From: Candidatus Thiothrix sulfatifontis
Lineage (GTDB): Bacteria; Pseudomonadota; Gammaproteobacteria; Thiotrichales; Thiotrichaceae
Length of the DNA: 64,000 bases
Assembly: GCA_022828425.1 (NCBI GenBank)
Contig: CP094685.1
Span: forward strand, 2,294,001 to 2,358,000
Direction of reading: 5' to 3'
The position numbers and the translations under genes were made by a program. Numbering within the stretch: position 1 is the stretch's first letter; each line of letters starts with the position of its first letter. Under the pieces are notes generated by a model. The model searched no databases. It saw only the letters and a list, made by a program, of their open reading frames with translations, and had not been told where the DNA came from. Shown in pieces: positions 1 to 9,319 of the stretch.

Positions 1-420
1 TACAAAATCACCCACGTCACGGCTTAGGCACTGACAATAATTGCCTTGAATGCCATCATGGAAACAAATGGGATAATCCGGTGTGCGCACGCGGATAGCG
101 GGCAACGTTGGCAAGCCTTTGCGCGAACGGGTGCAGGAATAAGTGTGCGTTCCTAAACGCGCGAGTGCTGCGCGGTAAGCATCTTGGCGCTGACTTTGGT
201 AAAGAATGTCACCATCCCATTCAAAGCCGTAGGCATCCAAGGTTTGAATAATGCTGTTGGTTGCGCCCGGCTGTTCACGTGGCTTGTCAAGGTCTTCGAT
301 ACGTAGCAGCCAACGCCCTTGGGCTTGCCGTGCCGCCAGATAACTGGCGGTTGCGGCGACCAGAGAGCCAAAATGCAATGGGCCGGTAGGGGATGGGGCA
401 AACCTGCCAACGGTAAGCAA
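1..420 (-). CDS. gluQ: Glutamyl-Q tRNA(Asp) synthetase, 3' part beyond window edge
   Basis: Family role: activates glutamate and attaches it to the queuosine at position 34 of tRNA(Asp); a paralogue of the catalytic half of glutamyl-tRNA synthetase, acting in the cytoplasm. About 140 residues are visible, opening with [10 protein letters not shown] and the HIGH-type box LHFG (residues 15-18), then RIEDLD. The KMSK loop is outside the window. The start chosen is a TTG, 12 bases past the dksA stop, because it keeps the class I signature intact; no ATG fits. dksA-gluQ is a common gammaproteobacterial pair, so co-transcription is likely. The CxC zinc ligands of the E. coli enzyme are incomplete here (one Cys seen after Tyr-Ser), suggesting a zinc-free variant. 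Identity is secure, start moderately so. Confidence 0.88.
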   Translation of the reverse strand, partial: MLTVGRFAPSPTGPLHFGSLVAATASYLAARQAQGRWLLRIEDLDKPREQPGATNSIIQTLDAYGFEWDGDILYQSQRQDAYRAALARLGTHTYSCTRSRKGLPTLPAIRVRTPDYPICFHDGIQGNYCQCLSRDVGDFV

Positions 421-432
421 GGCTGGGTGTCC

Positions 433-888
433 TCAGACCGCCATTTGCTTTTCCTTGATTTCTTGCGTGGTTTTGCAGTCGATGCAAAGTTCGGCGGTCG
501 GGCGGACTTCTAAACGCTGCAAGCCGATTTCAACCCCGCAGGCATCGCAGTAACCGTAGTCATCATCATCCAGTCGTGTGATGGTTTTCTCGATTTTACG
601 AATCAATTTGCGTTCACGGTCACGGGCACGCAGTTCCAGCGCGAATTCTTCTTCCTGAGTGGCGCGGTCGGCTGGGTCGGAAAAGTTAGTGGCATCTTCT
701 TTCATGTGATCGACAGTGCGATCCACTTCTTCCATCAGGGATTTTTTCCATGCGACCAAAATATGACGAAAATGTGCCAGTTGCTTTTCGTTCATGTACT
801 CTTCGCCGGGTTCGGGGGTGTAGGGTTCGATACCGTCGACGGGTAGAGCGGCTTTTCTGCTCAGGTAGTTTACATTATCAGTTGCCAT
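433..888 (-). CDS. dksA: RNA polymerase-binding transcription factor DksA
   Basis: Binds the secondary channel of RNA polymerase and works with ppGpp to repress stable-RNA promoters and activate amino-acid promoters. The 151-residue length matches E. coli DksA. Visible features are the long coiled coil with the acidic tip (DPADRA, followed by QEEEF) and a C-terminal four-cysteine zinc finger (CDAC ... CIDC). The ATG at 888 is preferred over an in-frame TTG 12 bases upstream because GGAG lies about 8 bases before it and would be inside the longer form. It is followed at once by gluQ on the same strand. A good -10 box lies about 95 bases upstream. Confidence 0.95.
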   Translation of the reverse strand: MATDNVNYLSRKAALPVDGIEPYTPEPGEEYMNEKQLAHFRHILVAWKKSLMEEVDRTVDHMKEDATNFSDPADRATQEEEFALELRARDRERKLIRKIEKTITRLDDDDYGYCDACGVEIGLQRLEVRPTAELCIDCKTTQEIKEKQMAV

Positions 889-978
889 TGTTATCTCCAA
901 CAGTGAGTGGCGATGATCAGCTATTTTGTTGTAGAAACGTTTTGCGTTTTAACACTGACCAGCAATTTACGCGGGCGG

Positions 979-984
979 ATTATA
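979..984 (-). promoter_or_regulatory. Putative -10 box of the dksA promoter
   Basis: Reading the minus strand, a perfect TATAAT stands about 95 bases ahead of the dksA start, in an AT-rich stretch between dksA and the upstream zinc-ribbon gene. No good -35 hexamer lies at 17 bases (best candidates TTCTGT or TCTGTT), so this is only a tentative promoter. The rest of this gap shows nothing else recognisable. Confidence 0.35.
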
Positions 985-1065
985 GCTGAATTATTCATAA
1001 TAAACAGAACTTTCGTATTTCTTTCGGATTTTTATCAAAAAAATTATGCGCTTACACCTTTTTAT

Positions 1066-1788
1066 TCACATAAAGCGAAACTGAAAGCGCACCGCTGTGT
1101 CACCGGGGTCGGTGATATTGAGCAATAATTCATCCGGTTCGCCAATAGGCATGAGTTGTCCCTTGAAATGGGGTACGTACTCTTCAGGTGGAAAACGCCG
1201 CAACGCGATAACTTTATTGTTTTGATCCAAAAAACTGACTTCAATCATGGGATAAGGTTGGGGGAATACGGCTTCATTTTGGATGGATGCACTGATCGTC
1301 AGAACTTTAGGGGTATTGGGATGTGAATAAACATTGCGGCTTAGTAAATCAATTTTGCGTATATCACGCGGTTGGGTAAGGTTGCACCCCACGAAACCAC
1401 ACACCTTTTGGGTCAATGCAGCGGTAAGCGGTTGTTGTGCCAACCAATGACGGCTGTTGTAAAGCACTTGCAACAGCAATAATACCAGCAATATGCTGAC
1501 AAGCACTGCCTTCCAGATGCTCGGTCTTGGTTTAGGCCAAGACCACTGGAATAATGGGCGCGAAGCAGGGCGACCAGTTTTGAGTCGTGGGGGAATATCG
1601 GTAAGGTCAGCAGCGGTAGCGGTGCTTAATTTGGCAAACCGGCGCTCTTCGGGCAGTGTTTGGCTTAAGCTTTTCATCGCGTCGAAAATGTTGTCACATT
1701 CACCACAGCGCAACAACCCTTGGGCTGCTGTTAATTCTTTCATGGTAACGCGAAAAATCGCGTTGCAGTGGTTACACTGTGTATACAT
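1066..1788 (-). CDS. Zinc-ribbon and DUF3426 membrane protein
   Basis: A 240-residue protein of unknown function. It starts with an MJ0042-type zinc ribbon (CNHC at residues 5-8 and CGEC at 28-31), followed by a polar linker, one transmembrane helix at about residues 92-110 and a C-terminal domain of the DUF3426 type, so the ribbon should be cytoplasmic and the DUF3426 part periplasmic. In gammaproteobacteria this family usually sits just after prmA, as here, 110 bases downstream of it on the same strand. The role is unknown; the prmA/accBC context is conserved but does not reveal it. The short C-terminal basic tail is normal. Confidence 0.8.
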   Translation of the reverse strand: MYTQCNHCNAIFRVTMKELTAAQGLLRCGECDNIFDAMKSLSQTLPEERRFAKLSTATAADLTDIPPRLKTGRPASRPLFQWSWPKPRPSIWKAVLVSILLVLLLLQVLYNSRHWLAQQPLTAALTQKVCGFVGCNLTQPRDIRKIDLLSRNVYSHPNTPKVLTISASIQNEAVFPQPYPMIEVSFLDQNNKVIALRRFPPEEYVPHFKGQLMPIGEPDELLLNITDPGDTAVRFQFRFM

Positions 1789-1898
1789 GACTCCGCGCCA
1801 TTTGATTAATCGCTTTATTCTAGTTGTTGTTTGGCAAAAATGTTTAGTTTAGGCGAGAGAAAATATCACCAGTCGCGTAGTTGGACAAAAAATACAGA

Positions 1899-2780
1899 CT
1901 AGCGGCGCACACCCGTGACCCGTAGCCAATCTTCTTTTTGCACCAGCGAAAATTCATCTAATGACGCTTGGTAAGCTTGCGTAATCGCGGCGGCTTGTTC
2001 TGCCAAAATACCCGACAACACCAATTTCCCACCGGGGCGCAGTGCCGCCAATAACGCGGGCGCAAGTTCCACCAATGGCCCTGCCAAAATGTTTGCCATG
2101 ACCACATCCCACGTTTGCTTAGGCAATTGTTCGGGGTAACAGGTATGCAACAGCGCCGGATCAATGCTGTTGCGTTCGGCATTGTCTTGGGTAGCCAGCA
2201 ATGCTTGCGGGTCGATGTCTGTGCCTACGGCATGTTTCGCGCCCAGCTTGAGTGCTGCAATGGCGAGTACCCCAGAGCCGCAACCGTAATCCAGCACATC
2301 CAGCCCTGTCATATCCTGCCCATCCAACCACTCAAGGCACAGCGCGGTGGTCGGGTGCGTACCCGTGCCAAACGCCAAACCGGGATCGAGCAGCAGTTTT
2401 ACGCTGTCATCGTCGGGGATTTCAAACCAACTGGGGTAAATCCACAAACGTTTACCGAAGCACATGGGCTGGAAACTATCCATCCAAGCGCGTTCCCACG
2501 GCTGATCTTCGACGATTTCATACAGCACGGATTCGATTTGCCAGTCGGCTTTGCGCGTTTCCAGCAGTAACTGCAAGGAATTGAGGTCGGTATCTTCCTC
2601 ATACAATGCCGTGACCACCAGATTGTTCCACAAGCGCATTTCGCCGGGACGTGGCTCAAGGATGGGGTCATCTTCCGCATCCTGCCAGGTAATGGAAACC
2701 GCTCCCACGGCTTCCATTGTGTCCACGACCACTTCCTGATGTTTGGAAGTGGTATGACAAACCAATTGTTGCCAGCTCAT
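1899..2780 (-). CDS. prmA: Ribosomal protein L11 methyltransferase
   Basis: Trimethylates several amino groups of ribosomal protein L11 with S-adenosylmethionine. Length 293 equals that of E. coli PrmA. Visible are the N-terminal substrate-recognition domain, the family motif FGTGTHPTT, and the Rossmann motif I (LDYGCGSGVLAIAA) with the acidic GTDIDPQA strand and MANILAGP as the motif IV region. The start ATG shares one base with the accC stop (TAATG), so translation is coupled to accC. accB-accC-prmA is a frequent gammaproteobacterial order. Confidence 0.95.
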   Translation of the reverse strand: MSWQQLVCHTTSKHQEVVVDTMEAVGAVSITWQDAEDDPILEPRPGEMRLWNNLVVTALYEEDTDLNSLQLLLETRKADWQIESVLYEIVEDQPWERAWMDSFQPMCFGKRLWIYPSWFEIPDDDSVKLLLDPGLAFGTGTHPTTALCLEWLDGQDMTGLDVLDYGCGSGVLAIAALKLGAKHAVGTDIDPQALLATQDNAERNSIDPALLHTCYPEQLPKQTWDVVMANILAGPLVELAPALLAALRPGGKLVLSGILAEQAAAITQAYQASLDEFSLVQKEDWLRVTGVRR

Positions 2781-4126
2781 TATTTGTGCATTCCCAACAT
2801 TTTTTCGAGGTAGTGAATATCAGCACCACCGGCACGGAACGCGGGGTCTTCCATAATGCGGGTTTGCAGCGGGATATTGGTTTTAATGCCTTCGATGACC
2901 ATTTCACTGAGTGCACCGTGCATCCGATTGATCGCGGTTTCGCGGTCTTGCCCGTGGACAATCAGCTTGCCGATCATGGAATCGTAGTAGGGCGGTACAC
3001 TGTAATCGGCGTAAATGTGCGAATCCACGCGCACACCCAAGCCACCCGGTACGTGATAACGGGTAATCTTACCCGGTGACGGTGCAAAGGTTTGCGGGTC
3101 TTCGGCATTGATACGGCATTCAATCGCGTGACCGTTGACCTTGATGTCTTCCTGACGCAACGCCAGCACTTCACCGGAGGCAATCAGCAATTGCTGCTTC
3201 ACCAAATCCACGCCGGTAATCAGTTCAGTGACGGGGTGTTCAACCTGCAAACGGGTATTCATTTCGATGAAATAGAATTCACCGTCTTCGTACAGAAATT
3301 CAAACGTACCCGCACCACGGTAGCCGATTTTGCGGCAGGCTTCGGCAACACGGTTGCCAATGCGGGCGCGTTGTTCTGCGGTAATGAAGGGGGCAGGGGC
3401 TTCTTCCACCACTTTTTGGTTACGGCGTTGCATCGAGCAATCGCGTTCGCACAGGTGAATCGCGTTGCCGTGGGAATCCGCCAATACTTGCAGTTCGATG
3501 TGACGCGGGCGTTGCAGGAATTTTTCCATGAACACCACGTCGTTACCAAACGCGGCTTTGGCTTCGGCACGGGTCAAGCTCACCGCTGCCACCAGTTCGT
3601 CGGCAGAATGCACCACGCGCATCCCGCGACCACCGCCACCGCCCGTAGCTTTGACGATCAATGGGTAGCCAATGCGCGTCCCCATTTTGAGGATTTCTTC
3701 GGGGTCTTCGGGCGTGCCGCCTTCAGAACCCGGGACGCACGGAACACCAGCGGCAATCATCGCGTCTTTTGCGGAAATCTTGTCACCCATCAGGCGAATG
3801 GTGTCCGCACGCGGGCCAATGAAAATGAATCCGCTGGATTCGACGCGCTCGGCAAAATCGGCGTTTTCAGACAAAAAGCCATAGCCGGGGTGAATCGCAT
3901 CTGCGCCTGTGACTTCTGCCGCGCTGATAATCGCGGGGATGTTTAGGTAGCTGTCAATGGAACGGGGTGGGCCGATACACACCGATTCATCCGCCAGACG
4001 CACGTGTTTCAGGTCGCGGTCAGCCGTGGAATGCACTGCTACCGTTTTAATGCCGAGTTCACGGCAACCACGCAAAATACGCAGGGCAATTTCGCCCCGG
4101 TTTGCGATCAGTACTTTTTTCAACAT
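2780..4126 (-). CDS. accC: Acetyl-CoA carboxylase, biotin carboxylase subunit
   Basis: Carboxylates the biotin on AccB using ATP and bicarbonate, the first half-reaction of malonyl-CoA formation for fatty acid synthesis. At 448 residues it matches E. coli AccC. The ATP-grasp fold is evident: N-terminal [11 protein letters not shown], the glycine-rich lid GGGGGRGMR, and the metal/active-site block [14 protein letters not shown]. It lies 35 bases after accB and overlaps prmA by one base, forming an aroQ-accB-accC-prmA operon. Nothing unusual was seen. Confidence 0.97.
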   Translation of the reverse strand: MLKKVLIANRGEIALRILRGCRELGIKTVAVHSTADRDLKHVRLADESVCIGPPRSIDSYLNIPAIISAAEVTGADAIHPGYGFLSENADFAERVESSGFIFIGPRADTIRLMGDKISAKDAMIAAGVPCVPGSEGGTPEDPEEILKMGTRIGYPLIVKATGGGGGRGMRVVHSADELVAAVSLTRAEAKAAFGNDVVFMEKFLQRPRHIELQVLADSHGNAIHLCERDCSMQRRNQKVVEEAPAPFITAEQRARIGNRVAEACRKIGYRGAGTFEFLYEDGEFYFIEMNTRLQVEHPVTELITGVDLVKQQLLIASGEVLALRQEDIKVNGHAIECRINAEDPQTFAPSPGKITRYHVPGGLGVRVDSHIYADYSVPPYYDSMIGKLIVHGQDRETAINRMHGALSEMVIEGIKTNIPLQTRIMEDPAFRAGGADIHYLEKMLGMHK

Positions 4127-4161
4127 GTTGTCACCTCGAAGGTGTTAGCCAAGCGCAATGA

Positions 4162-4623
4162 TTATTCAACGATGAACAGCGGCTGCCCGAATTCGACAGG
4201 TTGTTCATTCTCAACCAAGATGGCTTTGATGACACCGGATGCGTCAGATTGAATCTGGTTGAGCATTTTCATGGCTTCGATAATGCACAAGGTGTCACCG
4301 ACTTTCACGCTTTGCCCGACTTCGGCAAAGGCTTTCGCGGTCGGTGAGGAGGCGCGGTAGAACGTGCCGACCATCGGTGATTCTACCACGTGACCGGACG
4401 GTGCTACCGGCGCAACAGGCTCAGCAGCGGCAATGGGTGTGGATACCATCGCTTGTGGGTGTTGCTGCGGTGCATAGTATTGTTGCGGCGCTGAAGCGAG
4501 TGTCATGCCGGAGTTCACGCGGCTGATGCGTACCGAGTCTTCGCCTTCTTTGATTTCGATTTCGGCGACATCGCTGCCTTCCAGCAAGCTGATTAATTTT
4601 TGTATTTTACGAACGTCCATCAT
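4162..4623 (-). CDS. accB: Acetyl-CoA carboxylase, biotin carboxyl carrier protein
   Basis: Carries biotin between AccC and the carboxyltransferase AccAD. The 153 residues show an N-terminal dimerisation part, a flexible Ala/Pro/Gln-rich linker (about residues 40-75) and the biotinyl domain with the target lysine in EAMKM. The start overlaps the end of aroQ by 17 bases; two consecutive ATG codons make the exact start ambiguous by one codon, and no strong ribosome-binding site precedes either, so coupling to aroQ is likely. Length and domain order are those of the family. Confidence 0.96.
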   Translation of the reverse strand: MMDVRKIQKLISLLEGSDVAEIEIKEGEDSVRISRVNSGMTLASAPQQYYAPQQHPQAMVSTPIAAAEPVAPVAPSGHVVESPMVGTFYRASSPTAKAFAEVGQSVKVGDTLCIIEAMKMLNQIQSDASGVIKAILVENEQPVEFGQPLFIVE

Positions 4624-5080
4624 GGGTTAATGCTCTGTCGTGTTTGTTGAGTTTCTGTATAGCGGCATACAGTGCGAGTTCATAGCCCATTGTACCGAGT
4701 CCCAAGATCACGCCTTCGGCTATATCCGATAGATACGAGTGATGACGGAAAGGTTCTCGCCGGTGTACATTGGACAAGTGTATTTCGATAAACGGTATCG
4801 CGACCCCCAGCAAAGCATCCCGCAGCGCAATGCTGGTATGCGTGTAAGCACCGGGGTTGATGAGAATGAAATCGACTTGTTCCGTCATGGCTTGGTGAAT
4901 GCGATCCACCAAAGCACCCTCGGAATTGTTCTGATAGCAATGCAGTGTTTGTTGTTGCTGGTCTGCTAATGCTATCAGACGCGCTTCAATATCAGCCAAT
5001 GTCATAGTACCGTAATGCCCCGGCTCACGCTTGCCTAGCAAGTTCAGATTGGGACCATTGAGCAGAAGAATGCTTGCCAT
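4607..5080 (-). CDS. aroQ: 3-dehydroquinate dehydratase, type II
   Basis: Dehydrates 3-dehydroquinate to 3-dehydroshikimate in the shikimate pathway. The 157-residue type II enzyme shows the N-terminal [13 protein letters not shown], the active-site Tyr loop GHYGTMT, the NPGAYTHTS block with the catalytic His, and [14 protein letters not shown]. It heads the accBC-prmA operon, an arrangement common in gammaproteobacteria. About 120 bases separate it from the next upstream gene; a TAGAAT-like -10 (minus strand, about 40 bases before the start) is possible but has no clear -35. Confidence 0.95.
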   Translation of the reverse strand: MASILLLNGPNLNLLGKREPGHYGTMTLADIEARLIALADQQQQTLHCYQNNSEGALVDRIHQAMTEQVDFILINPGAYTHTSIALRDALLGVAIPFIEIHLSNVHRREPFRHHSYLSDIAEGVILGLGTMGYELALYAAIQKLNKHDRALTHDGRS

Positions 5081-5201
5081 TGAAATCTGCCTTTACTCTC
5101 GAAACCGTAAAACCATGAGATTCTACACCGAACGGCGGCGATATGCAGCAATTGGGCGCGAAAATGCTGGATTTATCACGCCCAAGTGTTAAGGGTGTTG
5201 C

Positions 5202-6722
5202 CTAGCGTCCTTTGAATAATGAGCCGAGCAAACCGCGCACGATTTGTGTGCCGATGCGTCGCCCCGCGCTGGAGGTTGCCGCTTTCACCGCATTTTTCAT
5301 GAAGGTTTCGCCAATACTGCCCAATAAGTTGTCGGCCTCAGGTTCACGGTCGGCAACGCGACGCGCCCCACTGTTAGTACGCCGTTCGGCTTTTTGTGCG
5401 GCGGCTTCCGCTTCCTGTTCAGCCGCTTCGGTGGCAGCGCTGACAGCGCGTTTTTGCAACAGTTCGTAAGCCGATTCACGATCCACCAGATTGTCGTAAC
5501 GCCCTGCAAACGGGCTGGTGCGCAAAATCTCGCTGCGTTCTTCTTCCGTGAGTGAGCCAATCCGTGATTGCGGCGGGCGGATAAGGGTGTGTTGCACGAC
5601 GGTGGGAATGCCCTTGTCATCCAAGACCGAAACCAGCGCTTCGCCCACACCCATTTGCATAATGGTTTCAGCGGTGTCGAGATTCGGGTTTTGGCGGAAG
5701 GTTTCGGCAGCCGTGCGCACCGCTTTTTGGTCACGCGGCGTGAATGCCCGCAGTGCGTGTTGCACGCGATTGCCGAGTTGCCCCAGCACGGATTCCGGCA
5801 CGTCCAGCGGTGTTTGGGTAATGAAGTAAATCCCCACACCTTTGGAGCGGATCAGCTTGACGACTTGCTCAACCTTTTGCACCAGTGACTTGGATGCGCC
5901 ATTGAACAGTAAGTGCGCTTCGTCAAAGAAGAACACGAGGCGCGGCTTTTCCATATCGCCGACTTCGGGCAAGTTCTCAAACAGTTCAGATAACAACCAC
6001 AGCAGGAATGTGGCATACAAGCGCGGCGTATTGATCAAGCGATCAGCGGCGAGGATATTGATATTGCCGTAACCGTTTGCCCCGGTGCGCATGAAATCCC
6101 ACAAATCCAAGGCAGGCTCGCCGAAGAATTGGTCAGCACCTTGTTGTTCCAGCACCAGCAATTGGCGTTGAATCGCGCCGATGGAGGCGGAACTGACATT
6201 GCCGTAAGTATTGCTAAAGGTTTTGCTGTTTTCGCCGAGGTATTGCAGCATGGCGCGTAAATCTTTCAGATCTAGCAGCAACATGCCTTGTTCGTCCGCC
6301 ACTTTGAACGCGATGTTTAATACGCCTTCTTGGGTGTCATTCAATTCAAGCAGTTGTGCCAGCAGCAAAGGCCCCATGTCGGAAATGGTGGCACGTACCG
6401 GATGCCCACGTTCCCCGGATAAATCCCAAATGACGGTGGGGCAGCCTTCAAAGCGGAAATCGTCAATGCCAATTTTAGCGACGCGCTCATCCACTTTGGG
6501 GTGCGGGTTGCCGGGTTTGCTAATGCCGGTGAGGTCGCCTTTGATGTCCGCTAGGAACACCGGCACACCAATGCGGGATAATCCTTCCGCCAAGACTTGC
6601 AGGGAAATGGTTTTCCCCGTGCCGGTTGCACCCGCAATCAGGCCGTGGCGATTGGCAAAGCGTGGGTTCAGGAAAACTTGTTCTTCGCCCTTGCCGATCA
6701 GGATTCCGCTCGGTTGTGACAT
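5202..6722 (-). CDS. HerA/YjgR-type ATPase (DUF853)
   Basis: A 506-residue P-loop ATPase of the HerA/FtsK superfamily, the group typified by E. coli YjgR, whose function is not established. The Walker A box GATGTGKT is at residues 31-38 and the Walker B strand reads LVFFFDEAHLLF. The C-terminal tail is Ala/Glu-rich and probably coiled coil, followed by a small glycine- and arginine-containing tip (GRRIGTQIVRGLLG). Members of this family are usually stand-alone housekeeping genes rather than part of the HerA-NurA repair pair or phage-defence systems, and no nuclease gene lies beside it, so a defence role is not supported here. Confidence 0.85.
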   Translation of the reverse strand: MSQPSGILIGKGEEQVFLNPRFANRHGLIAGATGTGKTISLQVLAEGLSRIGVPVFLADIKGDLTGISKPGNPHPKVDERVAKIGIDDFRFEGCPTVIWDLSGERGHPVRATISDMGPLLLAQLLELNDTQEGVLNIAFKVADEQGMLLLDLKDLRAMLQYLGENSKTFSNTYGNVSSASIGAIQRQLLVLEQQGADQFFGEPALDLWDFMRTGANGYGNINILAADRLINTPRLYATFLLWLLSELFENLPEVGDMEKPRLVFFFDEAHLLFNGASKSLVQKVEQVVKLIRSKGVGIYFITQTPLDVPESVLGQLGNRVQHALRAFTPRDQKAVRTAAETFRQNPNLDTAETIMQMGVGEALVSVLDDKGIPTVVQHTLIRPPQSRIGSLTEEERSEILRTSPFAGRYDNLVDRESAYELLQKRAVSAATEAAEQEAEAAAQKAERRTNSGARRVADREPEADNLLGSIGETFMKNAVKAATSSAGRRIGTQIVRGLLGSLFKGR

Positions 6723-6787
6723 GATGACTCCTTCATTTCTACTATTTTTAGATTGTATTGAGTTTAACAGGAAAGCGCCGCAAGTCT

Positions 6788-7708
6788 CTATTGAAGCTGT
6801 AGTTTTCGCAAGGTCTCAAGGGTAATTGCGCCGCTGGCAAGGCCGTGCGCTTCTTGGTATTGGGTCAGTGCGGTGCGGGTTTTCGGGCCTAATACACCGT
6901 CGGGTGTGCCTTGGTAATACCCTTGTTGTTGCAGGCGCTGTTGCAATTTTTCGATGGTCGCGGGGCTGACAGAGGCTTCACACAAAGCTGGCATGGCGAT
7001 CACCAATTCTGAGCGCACCGTTTGTTCCACGGGTATGTTTTGGGTTTTGGCAAGTTGTTGCGTGGTGACGACTTTAGCGGGCTGTTCGACTTTGGCTAAT
7101 TTAACGCTGGTGTAAACCGCAGGGATTTCGCGACGGACGGCTTTGGCAGGTTCGAGCAACACTTTGCGGGTAATGGTTTCAGTACGCGCGGGGATGACGC
7201 GCTTGACGGTACGTGCCGGGCTGTCAATCACTTCACGGGTGACGGTGGTGTATTCTGCCGGTACGGTTAGTAAGCAGTTTTTTGTTGAGTTATTGTCGGC
7301 TGTCTGTATTGCTGGGCAGTTGGGATTCCAGCGCTGGGTCGCTGACTTGACTTTAATGCGCTTGGTGTCGGTGCGGTAAGTGGCGGGCAGTGTTTCGAGT
7401 TCTATCCGTTCGCGTTCGACTTCGATGGTTTCGGTCACTTCGCCGAATTTGGCGGGAATGATGTCGTACTCAACGTATGCATCGGCTATTTTTACCTTGC
7501 GCTCGCCGTAACCGATCTGAACCGGGGTAGTGCTGTAGTGCGTGCTGGATTCGTAAACAGTAACCGCCGCTGTACTGGGGCGAAACAATGCAGGCGCTAA
7601 TACTTGTGATGCACAAATTGCGTCTTGCGGGGCGGGTTCAGCGCTAACAGGCGCACTAATGAACACGATAGTGGTTAATAGCGATACGGAAAAATGGATG
7701 ATTTTCAT
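6788..7708 (-). CDS. Exported protein with 23-residue repeats and a peptidoglycan-binding domain
   Basis: Unrecognised as a named family. A signal peptide is clear (cleavage near ISAPVSA-EP, residue 23). Residues about 248-306 form a PG_binding_1 domain (LQQRLQQQGYYQGTPDGVLGPKTRTAL). The middle is built of repeats that begin with [ILV]PA followed by an aromatic or charged strand (positions 84, 107, 149, 172 and 195, a spacing of 23 inside each block) with alternating Thr/Val/Arg, as expected of beta strands. Two Cys (131 and 145) flank an insert between the blocks and could form a disulfide. Likely a periplasmic or wall-associated protein; its partner is unknown. It is followed on the same strand by the YjgR-type ATPase. 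Confidence 0.75.
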   Translation of the reverse strand: MKIIHFSVSLLTTIVFISAPVSAEPAPQDAICASQVLAPALFRPSTAAVTVYESSTHYSTTPVQIGYGERKVKIADAYVEYDIIPAKFGEVTETIEVERERIELETLPATYRTDTKRIKVKSATQRWNPNCPAIQTADNNSTKNCLLTVPAEYTTVTREVIDSPARTVKRVIPARTETITRKVLLEPAKAVRREIPAVYTSVKLAKVEQPAKVVTTQQLAKTQNIPVEQTVRSELVIAMPALCEASVSPATIEKLQQRLQQQGYYQGTPDGVLGPKTRTALTQYQEAHGLASGAITLETLRKLQLQ

Positions 7709-7824
7709 GGTTTATTTCAAGGTAATCAGCAACGGGAATAAATTCAGGGGTGGATTCTAAACAAAAACCGCGCAAAAAGCCTGATATGCTAGTATTTTCT
7801 TTTTTGTGTCACTTTATAACGCCT

Positions 7825-8853
7825 ATGCAAGTCCGTGCTGAACAGATTGAAGACCACCTTCGCCATACTCTCGCCCCGGTTTACCTGATCAGTGGGGATG
7901 AGCCATTGCAAGTGATGGAAACCGCTGATGCGATTCGCAAAGCGGCGGCAGCAAAGGGTTTCAGCGAACGTGATGTGATGACCGTCGATGCGCAATTCGA
8001 CTGGGGGACGTTGTATGACGCGGCGGGGGCGTTGTCGCTGTTTTCTGATAAAAAATTACTCGATATGCGTTTGGCAACCTGTAAAGCCGGGCAGTCGGGC
8101 ACGAAAGCCTTGCAGCATTACCTTGAGCATTTACCCACGGATAAAATTTTACTGCTCCAGACCGGGCGGTTGGATAAAGCGTGTAAAAGTGCCGCATGGG
8201 TGAAAAAAGTCGAGCAACTGGGGGTTTCGGTACAAGTCTGGGATTTATCCCCCGCGCAAACCTTGGCGTGGATAGCGCGGCGCATGAAACAAGCGGGCTT
8301 GCAACCGGATAGTGAGGCGGTGCGCTACCTCACCGAGCGGGTTGAGGGGAACTTGCTGGCAGCCGTGCAAGAAATCGGCAAATTGTTCTTGCTGTACGGC
8401 AGTCGTCCGCTGACGGCAGCGAACATTATGGCGGTGGTGGAAGATAATTCGCGTTTCACCGTCTTTGATCTGGCGGAAGCAATCTTGGCGCAAGATGCCC
8501 GCCGGATTCGCCACATTGTGCTGGTCTTGCAAGAGGAAGAAACCGCCACCCCGCTATTGGTGTGGGCGTTGGCAGATTTGCTGCGCCAGCTTTACGCGGG
8601 GTGTGAAAATGTGCGCAACAATGTGTCCAATCAAGCCTTGCTGATGCGAATGCCTAAAACACGTCAAGGGCTATTTCAAACCGCATTGCGGCGATTGTTG
8701 AATGCGGATTGGCAGCGGTTGTTTGCGATGGCAGCGCGGTTGGATCAGCACAGCAAGGGCGTGGGGCAAGACGTTTCGCGCCACCCCCAACGCTTGTGGG
8801 ATGAACTATTGGATTTGGCACTGTTGCTGGGTGGGCGCGAATTACCCGTTTGA
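7825..8853 (+). CDS. holA: DNA polymerase III subunit delta
   Basis: The delta subunit opens the beta sliding clamp within the clamp loader. The ATG chosen gives 342 residues, close to E. coli HolA (343); the open frame continues 25 codons further upstream but that extension reads as non-protein-like. Family features include the N-terminal PVYLISGDEPLQVMETADAIR, the RLATCKAGQSGTKAL region and the C-terminal helical collar domain. In E. coli holA follows lptE and leuS; here it stands alone between divergent and convergent neighbours. Confidence 0.93.
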   Translation: MQVRAEQIEDHLRHTLAPVYLISGDEPLQVMETADAIRKAAAAKGFSERDVMTVDAQFDWGTLYDAAGALSLFSDKKLLDMRLATCKAGQSGTKALQHYLEHLPTDKILLLQTGRLDKACKSAAWVKKVEQLGVSVQVWDLSPAQTLAWIARRMKQAGLQPDSEAVRYLTERVEGNLLAAVQEIGKLFLLYGSRPLTAANIMAVVEDNSRFTVFDLAEAILAQDARRIRHIVLVLQEEETATPLLVWALADLLRQLYAGCENVRNNVSNQALLMRMPKTRQGLFQTALRRLLNADWQRLFAMAARLDQHSKGVGQDVSRHPQRLWDELLDLALLLGGRELPV

Positions 8854-8860
8854 GTGATGC

Positions 8861-9271
8861 TTATTCCACGATAATGCCGTGACTGGCGTACCAACTGCGG
8901 TCAATTTCCCATTGCACGCTTTTAATGCCCGGTTGCGCTTTGGCAATGTCCGCCGCTTGTTCTTGCACTTGCGCGAGTTCTTTTTGCGCGGCAATCATGG
9001 GCGGGCTGTCAGGGTTGCTGGTATCCAGATTCGGCTTGGCAATCTGTAAAAATTGCAGCACGGATACTTGGGGTGAACGCGGGCTGGTCAGCGTGGCAAC
9101 GTCGCCTTCGATTTTGACGGTGCGAAATGTGTAGGGGTAAGCTTGCAACTTGGCATCGGCTTGCAACGCCGCATTCAGGTTATTGAGTGCCGGATTTTGC
9201 TTGAAAAACCACAGCAACGCCAAGCCGCCGCACAGCGTGATGATAATCAACAATTGTTGCTTATTGGACAT
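8861..9271 (-). CDS. Small membrane-anchored protein of unknown function
   Basis: A 136-residue protein I do not recognise. One N-terminal transmembrane helix (about residues 7-23, LLIIITLCGGLALLWFF) is not followed by a clear cleavage site, so it is probably an inner-membrane anchor with a periplasmic domain. The rest is soluble, with a predicted helix rich in Ala, Gln and Glu (MIAAQKELAQVQEQAADIAKAQ) and an aromatic end (WEIDRSWYAS). It converges on holA with a 7-base gap. Real-gene status is supported by coding-like composition and the clean membrane anchor. Confidence 0.65.
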   Translation of the reverse strand: MSNKQQLLIIITLCGGLALLWFFKQNPALNNLNAALQADAKLQAYPYTFRTVKIEGDVATLTSPRSPQVSVLQFLQIAKPNLDTSNPDSPPMIAAQKELAQVQEQAADIAKAQPGIKSVQWEIDRSWYASHGIIVE

Positions 9272-9319
9272 GGTATAAACCTCTTGACAAAAAACTTGCT
9301 TTGTTGTGGGATATATATT

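Noticed and set aside
5202..6722. HerA-like ATPase as part of a phage-defence or NurA repair system
   Set aside because: Length and motifs fit the common YjgR (DUF853) type and no nuclease or Sir2 gene is adjacent.
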